Source: CADCTM01 sp049671305 (GTDB lineage Bacteria > Cyanobacteriota > Cyanobacteriia > Cyanobacteriales > Coleofasciculaceae). From it: DNA of 10,073 bases. Made by a program: the position numbers and the translations under genes. Shown here piece after piece: positions 1-7,354 of the stretch; position 1 is the first letter of the stretch, and every line of letters begins with the position of its first letter. The notes beneath the pieces were generated by a model. The model saw nothing but the letters and a program-made list of their open reading frames with translations. It made no database searches and was not told the origin of the DNA. Where the stretch lies: the NCBI GenBank assembly GCA_049671305.1, contig JBATUR010000002.1:1-10073 (forward strand). The letters run 5' to 3'.

Positions 1-1547
1 CAGATATTAGTCAGCAGCAACCACCAAACTCTAGCTTTCCTTTTTCCGATAAAAATGTGCCGCCTAGGAACATTGTGATTGAGAATAATTGGCTGGGGAT
101 TACTTCTAGTGAAAAAGCACCAGACAAGCTTTCGGCATTTGGGGTTTCGGTGTTTAACAGTGTCGGCACAACCATTCGCCGCAACCGCATTGCTAACCAT
201 GAAGGTAGTGCCATTATTACCTCAGTTCAGTCCAAAAATCTGCTAGTTACTGAAAATATCATCGTCGGTAATGGACTTGCTGGAATGCCCGATGCGATTC
301 GCTTGGAAGGAGTAATTGATAATACCGAAATCGCGGGTAATTTAATTTGTGGCAATGATGGTAGTGGCGTATTTTTGTTTAAACCACAAGGCGCGGCACA
401 AATTCGTAATAACCAGATTATTTATAACGGTAGAAGGTTACGCAGGGCTGCAGTTTACTTAATGGGAGACAATAACCAAGTCACCGATAACTTAATTAGT
501 GGACAGGCGGGACCCGGTGTGGTAGTGACTTCTTATCCCAAAAGCGATAAAAATATGATCGAAAATAATCGCTTTGGTGAATTAGAAGGCTTAAGCATCG
601 ACCTGAATACCCAATCTAACGTTGACGCGGTTGATTTTCAGCGTGGCGATGGACCAAACCCGCCACGTAATTCGCCCAACCGTCGGCAGGATACCGGGAA
701 TTCAGCAATTAATGCGCCGCAATTTATGACTCGTGACTTTGTAATGTTGGGAAGCAGTGTGAAGCTAGAAGGCAAAGCTGATCCGGGTGCAAGTGTAGCA
801 ATTTACAAAGTTGGCGAAAATACTGCCATTGCCAATGGACCATTAACCGAACCGCTAACTCGTGCCACGGCAAATGAGCAAGGGCAATTTAGCGCTACAG
901 TTACCAATCTACAACCAGGAGATCGAGTTAGTGCGATCGCCACCGACCCGCAATTTGGCACATCAGAACCCGCTGTCAATGCGACGATACAATCTCCAAC
1001 CGCCAGCATCACACCTTCACCAACATCACCACCAACAACACTACCCAATAACCCTAAACGCCCAATTCCCGTATGCACAACGCCCCCAGCACCGCCCGTA
1101 CCGCCCACACCGCCAGTTGCGCCACCACCTGAACTCCCCCCCACACCTCTACGCCTGCGCGTACCCAGGAACATCCACTTTGCCTTAGATCAATCAAACA
1201 TTAGCCCCGCCAGTGCCAAAGTACTCGACCAAATTGCCGAAGTACTACGGACATATCCCTTCCTCACCGTTGACATTGAAGGTCATACAGACCCCCGTGC
1301 CAGCGATGACTACAACATAGCCTTGGGGCAACGTCGGGCAATTTCAGCACGAAACTATTTAATAAAACAAGGCATTGCCGCAGAAAGGATGACCATTCGC
1401 TCCTTTGGGGAACAGCGACTACTCACCCCCGGTAGAGATGTCGTTGACTTTGCCCGCGACAGACGTGCTGAGTTTATCTTCCAAGACACCAGAGGCTTAG
1501 ACATCATCTTTGAAACCCAAGAATCAGACTTGCAAATAGAACGGTAG
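1..1547 (+). CDS. Beta-helix / OmpA C-terminal domain envelope protein (5' partial)
   Basis: This is the 3' part of a gene for an envelope protein. The frame (first full codon at 3) has no stop back to the left edge and codes for sensible sequence there (DISQQQPPNSS), so the GTG at 57 is internal and the true start lies upstream. Domains in order: Asn/Gly-rich parallel beta-helix repeats with strand patterns such as NIVIENNWLG, TIRRNRI, LLVTENII and NQVTDNLI (about 60-620); an Ig-like module around KLEGKADPGASVAIYKV (about 750-990); a Pro/Thr-rich linker (about 1000-1160); and an OmpA C-terminal domain (about 1164-1490). The last carries EGHTD, then YNIALGQRRA, the classic helix holding the Asp and Arg that contact diaminopimelate in peptidoglycan. 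By family knowledge the OmpA domain fixes the protein to the cell wall, so the beta-helix should be periplasmic or surface exposed; its ligand is unknown. It ends 85 bases before the next gene with no terminator seen, so co-transcription is possible. Confidence 0.88.
   Translation, partial: DISQQQPPNSSFPFSDKNVPPRNIVIENNWLGITSSEKAPDKLSAFGVSVFNSVGTTIRRNRIANHEGSAIITSVQSKNLLVTENIIVGNGLAGMPDAIRLEGVIDNTEIAGNLICGNDGSGVFLFKPQGAAQIRNNQIIYNGRRLRRAAVYLMGDNNQVTDNLISGQAGPGVVVTSYPKSDKNMIENNRFGELEGLSIDLNTQSNVDAVDFQRGDGPNPPRNSPNRRQDTGNSAINAPQFMTRDFVMLGSSVKLEGKADPGASVAIYKVGENTAIANGPLTEPLTRATANEQGQFSATVTNLQPGDRVSAIATDPQFGTSEPAVNATIQSPTASITPSPTSPPTTLPNNPKRPIPVCTTPPAPPVPPTPPVAPPPELPPTPLRLRVPRNIHFALDQSNISPASAKVLDQIAEVLRTYPFLTVDIEGHTDPRASDDYNIALGQRRAISARNYLIKQGIAAERMTIRSFGEQRLLTPGRDVVDFARDRRAEFIFQDTRGLDIIFETQESDLQIER
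933..940. repeat. HIP1 octamer
   Basis: Perfect GCGATCGC inside the Ig-like module of the beta-helix/OmpA gene. This palindrome is strongly over-represented in many cyanobacterial genomes and supports the taxonomic call. It has no gene-specific role that can be read here. Confidence 0.9.
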
Positions 1548-1632
1548 TACTTTGCTCATCTTTCTACCCTTGCTACTGCCATCCTTCTGTGGCGTCCGCA
1601 AAAACATCCTCATTCACTTTAATCTTAGTCCT

Positions 1633-4128
1633 ATGTTTCCAATCCTCGATACCCTTGGGATTAGTTCACTCTGGCAAGCTTTCATTAAGCCAAATCATTC
1701 CAGACGTCTGGGCTGGATGACTGGTGGTACATTTTTGTTATTGGCGGCGGGTAGTTTACCCGTCGCGGCTCAAACAACCTTAGTTGACCAAACCTTTGCC
1801 AACCCCAATGCTTTTGGCTGGAGAGGTGGTGCTAGTACTGGCACTTTCAATCCTTGCCTAACTGCAGGCGATGGCACTACCGATACAACACCTGGTTTAC
1901 TTCAAAGCTGTGGTTTGGGCGAAACACCAGGCAATGGTGTACTGAGACTTACCACAGCGGGAGAAAACCAAGCGACGTTTGCTTTCTACAACTATGCAAT
2001 TCCTTCTAGTTCTGGCTTAGATATTAGCTTCGACTTCTTCTCTTATGGTGGTCAAGCGTTCAATAACAGTAACGGCGATGGCATCACTTTTTTCTTATTT
2101 GATGGTGCTACTCCCAATAGTGCTGCTAGACCTGGTTCTTTTGGTGGTTCTCTTGGTTATGCTCAGAAAACACCTCCAGGTGGTCCTGAACCTGGACTTG
2201 TCAATGGTGTCTTGGGGGTTGGCTTCGATGAATTTGGTAACTTTGCTAATGATAATGAAGGACGCGCTTCTGGTGCCGCTCCTGGCAACTGTACCGCAGC
2301 CGGTTTACCTACCCCTGCACCTGGTGTTGTTACCGACTCTGTAACAGTTAGGGGTGCAGGTAGTGGTCAGACTGGCTATTGTTTTCTGGGCAACTCAGGC
2401 TCGCTTGTTCCTGATCCTACTAGCCCGAATGGTATTGATAACCCTGGTGTAACTACTCGTGTACCAGCACAACGTACTGCCAGGATTACTCTAACTCAGG
2501 ATGGCATATTAACAGTTTCACTTTTGGTTAACGGCGTAGCAGTACCCTTGCCAGGACTGAGTAACCTCAATATCTTGCAGTTTCCTGGTCAAGCTATCCC
2601 ACCTACCCTCAAGTTTGGTTTTGCGTCTTCCACAGGATCGGCAACCAATATTCACGAAATTCGCAACCTCACGATTAACTCGCTAACAGATGCTCCAGGA
2701 CCAGACTTGGCGATCGCAAAAGCTAGTGTTCCAGCCAGTTTCGCGGCTGGAGGGACTGGTGAATATACCTTAACTGTTACCAACGTTGGTCAAAATTCTA
2801 CCTTTGGTCCGGTTACTGTCACCGATACTCTGCCCCCTGGATTTACCCTTGCCCCAGATCAACCAGCTAACCCTGGTTGGAGTTGCTCGGCGCCAGCTCC
2901 TGGAACGGTGGTAACTTGTGTTTATTCTGGTGATGCTTTATCAACAGATCCGCAAACTGATCCGCCTCTCGCTCCTGGAGAAACACAGATATTAAGGCTG
3001 CAGGTGAATGTGCCAGCGGTTTTAGATAACTATACCAACACGGCAACGGTTCAGGCAGATGGAGATACTAATCTAGTCAACAATACAGCAACACTAGTTA
3101 CTCCAGTAACAGATATTATTAATGCCACCAAATCTGCGGCTTTAGTCGATGCCAATAATGATGGAGCGGCAAATGCGGGAGAAGCGATTAATTACAGTAT
3201 TAATATTGCCAACCTTAGTAGTAGTCCTACTACTAATACTGTCTTCGCTGACCAAATTCCTGCCGGTTCAACTTATGTTCCTGGTACAACGACGCTTAAT
3301 GGTGTAGCGGTTCCTGATGTGGCTGGTAACCAAATGCCTTTTGCTGGTAATGGCTCACAGGTTAATAATGTCGGCTCTCCTCCTGGTATTTTAGCGCCTA
3401 ACTCAGCCGCCATAGTTGGTTTCCAGGTGGCAATTGATAATCCTGTACCTGCAAGTATTACTCAAATTGTCAACCAAGGTACGGTGACTAGTCCTGAAAT
3501 TCTGAGTCCACCTTTATTAACCAGTATTGTACCTCCGGCGGGTGAGCCACCTGTTGTGCCACCTCAACCGACGATTGTGCCGATTGGTGTTCCATCAACA
3601 GTAGCGCCGAATTTCTTAATTTCCAAGCTGATTACTAACGTAACGCGATCGGGTGGTGTTTTACCGGGCGTCAATTTTAATGCTCCTGCTAACTTACCCA
3701 ACTCCCCTGCTTTTAATAGTGCTTTTGGCGCTTTAGGTATTCCGTTTCAAGGAGTTCCTAATATTGGTGCTGATAATTCTTTACAAAGTGGCGATGAAGT
3801 GGAATATACGGTTTATTTCCTTTCTAATGGTGGAACAAATGCGATAAATGCCAGGATTTGTGATGCAATTCCGGCTGGCACAACCTTTATTCCTAACAGT
3901 TTTGGCGCTGGTATTGGAATGTTATTAAATCAAGGCGGAACTCAAACACCTCTAACTAATGCTTCCGACACTGATCAGGGAACATTTGCCTCGCCTCTAA
4001 CGGCGGTTACAACTCCCTGTCCTAACACTAACAATCCAACCGGAGCTGTCTTCTTCCCATTGGGAGATGTTCTTAATATCGCTCCTAACAATGCGGGTTT
4101 TGTACGCTTCCGCGTCAAAATCGATTAA
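1633..4128 (+). CDS. Secreted L-type lectin domain protein with DUF11 repeats (copy 1)
   Basis: Exported protein of 831 residues, a paralogue of the gene at 4765. The ATG at 1633 is preferred over an in-frame TTG at 1552: both paralogues then begin MFP, both have a 46-residue signal peptide (LGWMTGGTFLLLAAG, cleavage VAA|Q47), and the extra upstream codons share nothing with the other copy. No clear Shine-Dalgarno is visible. Residues 47-355 are an L-type (legume-like) lectin domain: GDG (D149), FGGSLG (G171/G172) and GFDEFGN (N203) match the family's sugar-binding Asp/Gly/Asn triad. Residues 357-495 are a DUF11 module with the WSC...VTC cysteine pair. Residues 497-655 are a second one, opening with an EF-hand-like loop (D506, N508, D510, E517). 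Residues 660-831 are a third, C-terminal module ending FVRFRVKID. The mature protein has eight cysteines, an even number, fitting periplasmic or extracellular disulfides. No transmembrane segment follows the signal peptide. A glycan-binding adhesin or matrix protein is the likely role; the ligand is unknown. Confidence 0.88.
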   Translation: MFPILDTLGISSLWQAFIKPNHSRRLGWMTGGTFLLLAAGSLPVAAQTTLVDQTFANPNAFGWRGGASTGTFNPCLTAGDGTTDTTPGLLQSCGLGETPGNGVLRLTTAGENQATFAFYNYAIPSSSGLDISFDFFSYGGQAFNNSNGDGITFFLFDGATPNSAARPGSFGGSLGYAQKTPPGGPEPGLVNGVLGVGFDEFGNFANDNEGRASGAAPGNCTAAGLPTPAPGVVTDSVTVRGAGSGQTGYCFLGNSGSLVPDPTSPNGIDNPGVTTRVPAQRTARITLTQDGILTVSLLVNGVAVPLPGLSNLNILQFPGQAIPPTLKFGFASSTGSATNIHEIRNLTINSLTDAPGPDLAIAKASVPASFAAGGTGEYTLTVTNVGQNSTFGPVTVTDTLPPGFTLAPDQPANPGWSCSAPAPGTVVTCVYSGDALSTDPQTDPPLAPGETQILRLQVNVPAVLDNYTNTATVQADGDTNLVNNTATLVTPVTDIINATKSAALVDANNDGAANAGEAINYSINIANLSSSPTTNTVFADQIPAGSTYVPGTTTLNGVAVPDVAGNQMPFAGNGSQVNNVGSPPGILAPNSAAIVGFQVAIDNPVPASITQIVNQGTVTSPEILSPPLLTSIVPPAGEPPVVPPQPTIVPIGVPSTVAPNFLISKLITNVTRSGGVLPGVNFNAPANLPNSPAFNSAFGALGIPFQGVPNIGADNSLQSGDEVEYTVYFLSNGGTNAINARICDAIPAGTTFIPNSFGAGIGMLLNQGGTQTPLTNASDTDQGTFASPLTAVTTPCPNTNNPTGAVFFPLGDVLNIAPNNAGFVRFRVKID
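2710..2717. repeat. HIP1 octamer
   Basis: Perfect GCGATCGC at the start of the first DUF11 module of lectin copy 1. The paralogue at 4765 lacks it at the matching place, so it is not needed for the protein sequence. Confidence 0.9.
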
Positions 4129-4186
4129 ACAACTTCAGTAATTTTCCGAGTTATTGAACTTACACAAAAAAGTCATAAATCAATCT

Positions 4187-4205
4187 GAGATAGACCATCT
4201 ATCTT
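4187..4205 (+). other. Small hairpin before the terminator
   Basis: The arms AGATAG (4188-4193) and CTATCT (4199-4204) pair perfectly around the 5-base loop ACCAT, and a G-T pair can close the base. It has no T-run of its own. It may protect the 3' end of the lectin copy 1 transcript or be a chance pairing. Confidence 0.35.
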
Positions 4206-4215
4206 AGGTTAGATC

Positions 4216-4265
4216 TTAGGGGATAGAACGACTGCTACAATAAGCGACTTCTATCCCTAGTTTTT
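4216..4265 (+). terminator. Putative intrinsic terminator of lectin copy 1
   Basis: GGGATAGAA (ending at 4228) pairs with TTCTATCCC (4249-4257). With one bulged G the stem extends to about 12 pairs, reaching 4216 and 4260. The loop is 20 bases and can form a small inner GCT/AGC pairing. A run of five T starts at 4261. It lies about 90 bases after the stop codon. The stem is fairly AT-rich and the loop long, so termination may be partial. Confidence 0.6.
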
Positions 4266-4355
4266 CTATTGATTGCTGGCAAGTTTTACAGCTAATTATT
4301 AGGATTTTGCAACAAAGGAAAGTCGATTTTCTCTCTTCCACAAAAAAACGGTTGC

Positions 4356-4398
4356 GTGTGACACGTTACAAGTTTAAAGTGGGCAAGTTGGATATTAT
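4356..4398 (+). promoter_or_regulatory. Possible NtcA-type activated promoter
   Basis: GTG (4356-4358), eight bases, then TAC (4367-4369) differs at one base from the cyanobacterial nitrogen regulator consensus GTA-N8-TAC. A TAN3T box (TATTAT, 4393-4398) follows after 23 bases, close to the spacing known for NtcA-activated promoters. This would start a leader of about 360 bases for lectin copy 2. Short motifs like this arise by chance, so it is only a candidate. Confidence 0.25.
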
Positions 4399-4466
4399 AC
4401 CTATGTACTTGAGGTTAAAAAATCAGCGTTAAAAATTGCAAGGCAACCAGACCAACAGAAACTGCA

Positions 4467-4537
4467 AGCAGCACCAAGTAGCAAGCTTTGTGTGATCTGT
4501 CCTGACCTAAGTAGAAAAACTTGGCTTGGTGTCTGCT
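4467..4537 (+). other. Long-range stem in the leader of lectin copy 2
   Basis: AGCAG then CACCAAG (4467-4478) pairs with CTTGGTG, a bulged T, then CTGCT (4525-4537), giving 12 pairs with one bulge around a 46-base interior. No T-run follows, so it is not a terminator. It could be a structured untranslated leader or part of a small RNA. No known riboswitch class is recognised. Confidence 0.35.
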
Positions 4538-4579
4538 CATTCGTAATTTCTGATTGGTGAAAGGTAAGTTGATTGATTA

Positions 4580-4607
4580 TTGACATTCATCAGATTAAAT
4601 TAAGAAT
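4580..4607 (+). promoter_or_regulatory. Candidate sigma70-type promoter for lectin copy 2
   Basis: A perfect -35 hexamer TTGACA (4580-4585) is followed after 15 bases by TAAGAAT (4601-4607), only a fair match to a -10 box. If used, the leader would be about 150 bases and would contain the alternative hairpins at 4617-4649. Confidence 0.25.
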
Positions 4608-4616
4608 TTTCTCTTC

Positions 4617-4649
4617 AATGCCTTGGGCATAGCTGAAGGCATTTCAGCT
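4617..4649 (+). promoter_or_regulatory. Two overlapping, mutually exclusive hairpins
   Basis: Hairpin A pairs AATGCCTT (4617-4624) with AAGGCATT (4636-4643), eight perfect pairs and an 11-base loop. Hairpin B pairs AGCTGAA (4631-4637) with TTCAGCT (4643-4649), seven perfect pairs and a 5-base loop GGCAT. Both use bases 4636-4637 and 4643, and the arms of B cross those of A, so both cannot form in full. Such switching pairs are known from leaders that control transcription or translation. No T-run or start codon is next to them, so a role is only inferred. Confidence 0.4.
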
Positions 4650-4764
4650 CACTCTCCCACATACTAACCCCAGCTTTGATTACCTATCTGAAGTGCGATC
4701 GTTTTCCTTAAATACGAGCGTCACGCCACTTCGGATCAGATCCTCGTTCAAATTTTTTGGCGCC

Positions 4765-7203
4765 ATGTTTCCATTTTTAAAAAAGCAACCAACAAGCTGC
4801 AACAGACAATCTTTTACAAATCAGGCAGTGCCAAAACATCTAGGTTGGCTGAGTGGCAGCGCACTTTTACTTTTAGCCACCATTCCTACACCGCTCAAGG
4901 CTCAAGTTGTCCTTTTCGATGAAACCTTTGCCAATCCACAAGTTGCCGTTCCTGCTAACTTTGACTTCGGTATTGGTGAAACTCCTGTTGGATCTGAGGC
5001 TTCCGATCCACCTTGTCTAACCGCTGCTCCTCCAGTCCCTAACCCCCCGACTTCTGGACGACGCAATGGAATACCAGCCTGTCCCACAGATACCACAAGC
5101 CCCAATCCACCATTCACGCCTGATCCAGCGGGCGCTGGCACACTAAGACTGACTCCTAGCAAGCAAAATCAGGCAGCGTTTGTCCTTTTTAACAGCCCAC
5201 CATCTCGCGGAAACCCACGAGGTGGAATTCCTTCAGCCGATGGTTTGGTAATTACTTTTGATTTCTTCTCCTACAACGGTACAGGCGCTGATGGCGTTAG
5301 TTTCTTTCTAATTGATGCGGCGACAGGAAGAGGAGTTGAGCCAGTAGCCGGGGCTTTTGGTGGTTCGCTTGGCTATGCAAATCGTACTTCCCCTAGTAAT
5401 TTGCCTGGGGTAGTTGGTGGTTATGTCGGTGTTGGCTTTGATGAATTTGGCAATTATTCCAATGCTAGCGAAGGGCGCAATGGTGGTAGCCCAAACCCAA
5501 CTCTCCCAGATGGACGTGTACCCGATGCTGTGGCAGTTAGAGGTAGTGAAGCCAGTGGTTATAGTTACATTAGCGGCACGACGACCTTACTACAAAGCAT
5601 CGACCAAACGAATGCAACGAATCGCCTTGCACCAGGAGTCCAACGTACTGCCAGAATTACTCTAACTCCAGATAATCAAATTTCTGTTGATGTGGATTTT
5701 AGAAATGGTGCAGGTTTTGTTACTTTGGTTTCCCGCCTTTCCTTAGATCAGATCAATGGACAAGGTTCTTTACCTCCTAGTCTGAACTTTGGCTTTGCAG
5801 GTTCAACCGGAACTACTACCAATATTCACGAAATTCAAAACATTCGGATCACCACAATTCCGCCTGACCTTAATATTGTCAAAACAGGTCCGCCACAGTT
5901 CACCGTTGGCACACCAGGGGCATACACCTTAAATGTGGCAAATTCTCCTTCAGCGGGATCAACTAGTGATAATGCTCCAATTACGGTTACAGACACCCTG
6001 CCGCCTGGATTTGATTTTATCTCAAGCCAGGGAACTAACTGGACTTGTTCGGCTGTTGATGCGATCGTTACCTGTAGTTACACTGGCTCTCGTCTGGGAC
6101 CCGGAGCCAGTGCGCCACCGATTACAATTAATGTCTTACCAACGGGTGCTTTAGGTAATAATCCTACAGCCACTAATACAGCTACGGTAGATACGCCTGG
6201 TGACCAAAATCCTGGTGATAATACAACAACTATTGAAACTCCGGTGGTTGCAGCTCCTCTAATTAGAGCAATTAAGAGTAGCCAAGTTATTGATGCTAAT
6301 GGTAACGGGTTTGCTGATCCTGGTGAAGTGATTGCCTACACAATTACCATCGAAAATCAAGGTAATGCTCCCTCAACTAATACAGTCTTCACCGATGATA
6401 TTCCTGCCAATACGACTTATGTTCCCAACAGCAGCACTTTAAATAATCAAGCTGTAGCTGACGAAACAGGAACTAGCCCTTTCGTCAATGGTAGCCCCGT
6501 CAGCAGTCCCAGCCAAGCGCCCTTGAGTGGCATTTTGAATATAGGGACTCCAGAAACGGCAACTGTCCAATTTCAGGTCAGAATTAATAATCCCTTACCA
6601 GCAGGTGTTGTTCAGATTCAAAACCAAGCTTTGATTGTGAGTGATCAAGTCACAGAACCGCCAGTCTTGACAAATCCACCTATTAATACAGGTCCAACTA
6701 TTAATCCCGTTGGTCCAACTCAACCCCTACTACGTCTGGTGAAGCGGATTACGGGCTTAAATACAACCAATTACACTGATGTTATTGATGAAAATCCGGC
6801 ACTTTGGACTCCCACAGTCCAACCAGTAGGGCGTCCTGATTTGCTCAATCCTCAAACTTTGGTTAGAAGTGGTGATCAAGTAGAATACACGATTTATTTT
6901 ATTTCGGCTGGTTCTCAAGACGCGACTAATGTGCAGATTTGTGATGCAATTCCTGCAGGCACAACTTTTATTAATAATAGTTTTAGCTCCAACAGTGGAG
7001 TTTTGTTAAATCGAGCTGGAACTTTAGAACCTCTAACGAATGTTTCAGATACAGATCAGGGGAGTTTCTTCTCGCCTCTGGCACCTGTTGCTTCTCCTCC
7101 CTGCGCTGATGCCAACAACCCGAATGGTTCGATCTTGTTAAACTTGGGAGATATTCCTACGGGTAATGCGGGATTTTTGCGCTTCCGGGTCAAAATTGAT
7201 TGA
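4765..7203 (+). CDS. Secreted L-type lectin domain protein with DUF11 repeats (copy 2)
   Basis: Exported protein of 812 residues, parallel in design to the gene at 1633. The ATG at 4765 gives MFP at the N-terminus as in the paralogue and a 46-residue signal peptide ending LKA|Q47; an in-frame GTG at 4693 would add 24 residues not shared with it. No good Shine-Dalgarno is seen. The lectin domain (47-365) keeps the Asp/Gly/Asn triad: ADG (D176), FGGSLG (G199/G200), GFDEFGN (N230). A DUF11 module follows (368-495, cysteine pair WTC...VTC), then a second (498-650) with an EF-hand-like loop (D510, N512, N514, D518, E521), then the C-terminal module (654-812) ending FLRFRVKID. The mature form has six cysteines; the pair present as GNC/GYC in copy 1 is absent here. 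The segment after the signal peptide (about residues 70-125) is Pro-rich and unlike copy 1, so the ligand may differ. Probably a secreted glycan-binding protein. No terminator is seen downstream. Confidence 0.88.
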   Translation: MFPFLKKQPTSCNRQSFTNQAVPKHLGWLSGSALLLLATIPTPLKAQVVLFDETFANPQVAVPANFDFGIGETPVGSEASDPPCLTAAPPVPNPPTSGRRNGIPACPTDTTSPNPPFTPDPAGAGTLRLTPSKQNQAAFVLFNSPPSRGNPRGGIPSADGLVITFDFFSYNGTGADGVSFFLIDAATGRGVEPVAGAFGGSLGYANRTSPSNLPGVVGGYVGVGFDEFGNYSNASEGRNGGSPNPTLPDGRVPDAVAVRGSEASGYSYISGTTTLLQSIDQTNATNRLAPGVQRTARITLTPDNQISVDVDFRNGAGFVTLVSRLSLDQINGQGSLPPSLNFGFAGSTGTTTNIHEIQNIRITTIPPDLNIVKTGPPQFTVGTPGAYTLNVANSPSAGSTSDNAPITVTDTLPPGFDFISSQGTNWTCSAVDAIVTCSYTGSRLGPGASAPPITINVLPTGALGNNPTATNTATVDTPGDQNPGDNTTTIETPVVAAPLIRAIKSSQVIDANGNGFADPGEVIAYTITIENQGNAPSTNTVFTDDIPANTTYVPNSSTLNNQAVADETGTSPFVNGSPVSSPSQAPLSGILNIGTPETATVQFQVRINNPLPAGVVQIQNQALIVSDQVTEPPVLTNPPINTGPTINPVGPTQPLLRLVKRITGLNTTNYTDVIDENPALWTPTVQPVGRPDLLNPQTLVRSGDQVEYTIYFISAGSQDATNVQICDAIPAGTTFINNSFSSNSGVLLNRAGTLEPLTNVSDTDQGSFFSPLAPVASPPCADANNPNGSILLNLGDIPTGNAGFLRFRVKID

Positions 7204-7354
7204 AGTTTGTGATGTTATTGTTTTGTCAAGCTCGCTTTGAGTCGTAACGCTCTCTATTAACAATTTAATCGCAATTTTAAGGGCAAAAAAGCAAATCATT
7301 CTCAAGATAGACGTAAATCGCTTTGATTTCTTCTGCTATGAACGCTGTAAGGAT

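Larger units (their letters stand above)
4129..4764. other. 636-base spacer between the two lectin genes
   Basis: No convincing protein gene is seen. From left to right it holds a small hairpin (4187-4205), a likely intrinsic terminator (4216-4265), an NtcA-like site with a TAN3T box (4356-4398), a long-range stem (4467-4537), a TTGACA-type promoter candidate (4580-4607), and two overlapping alternative hairpins (4617-4649). The arrangement suggests that lectin copy 2 has its own promoter and a structured leader. A small noncoding RNA inside the spacer cannot be excluded. Confidence 0.6.

Noticed and set aside
57..59. GTG as start of the beta-helix/OmpA gene
   Set aside because: The frame continues open to the left edge with sensible coding sequence and there is no signal peptide or ribosome site at this GTG.
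803..1174. Minus-strand Gly-rich frame
   Set aside because: It is the mirror of the Pro-rich linker and Ig-like module of the + strand gene; the composition is explained by proline codons.
862..1188. Plus-strand frame rich in His, Gln and Pro
   Set aside because: An out-of-frame shadow over the linker of the OmpA gene, with no start signals.
1552..1632. TTG start adding 27 residues to lectin copy 1
   Set aside because: The added residues do not match copy 2; starting at 1633 gives matching MFP starts and equal 46-residue signal peptides.
4355..4365. Short inverted repeat CGTGT-G-ACACG as operator
   Set aside because: Too short to stand alone; it overlaps the NtcA-like site, which explains the region at least as well.
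4401..4586. Minus-strand frame of 61 codons in the lectin spacer
   Set aside because: No ribosome site, no recognisable family, and it overlaps paired RNA arms. A small hydrophobic protein cannot be fully excluded, but nothing supports it.
4693..4764. GTG start adding 24 residues to lectin copy 2
   Set aside because: The extension has no counterpart in copy 1 and would place an odd hydrophilic stretch before the signal peptide.
7232..7326. Nine-base repeat TCGCTTTGA in the spacer before rluE
   Set aside because: Two copies of nine bases, 86 bases apart, with no other structure; likely chance.
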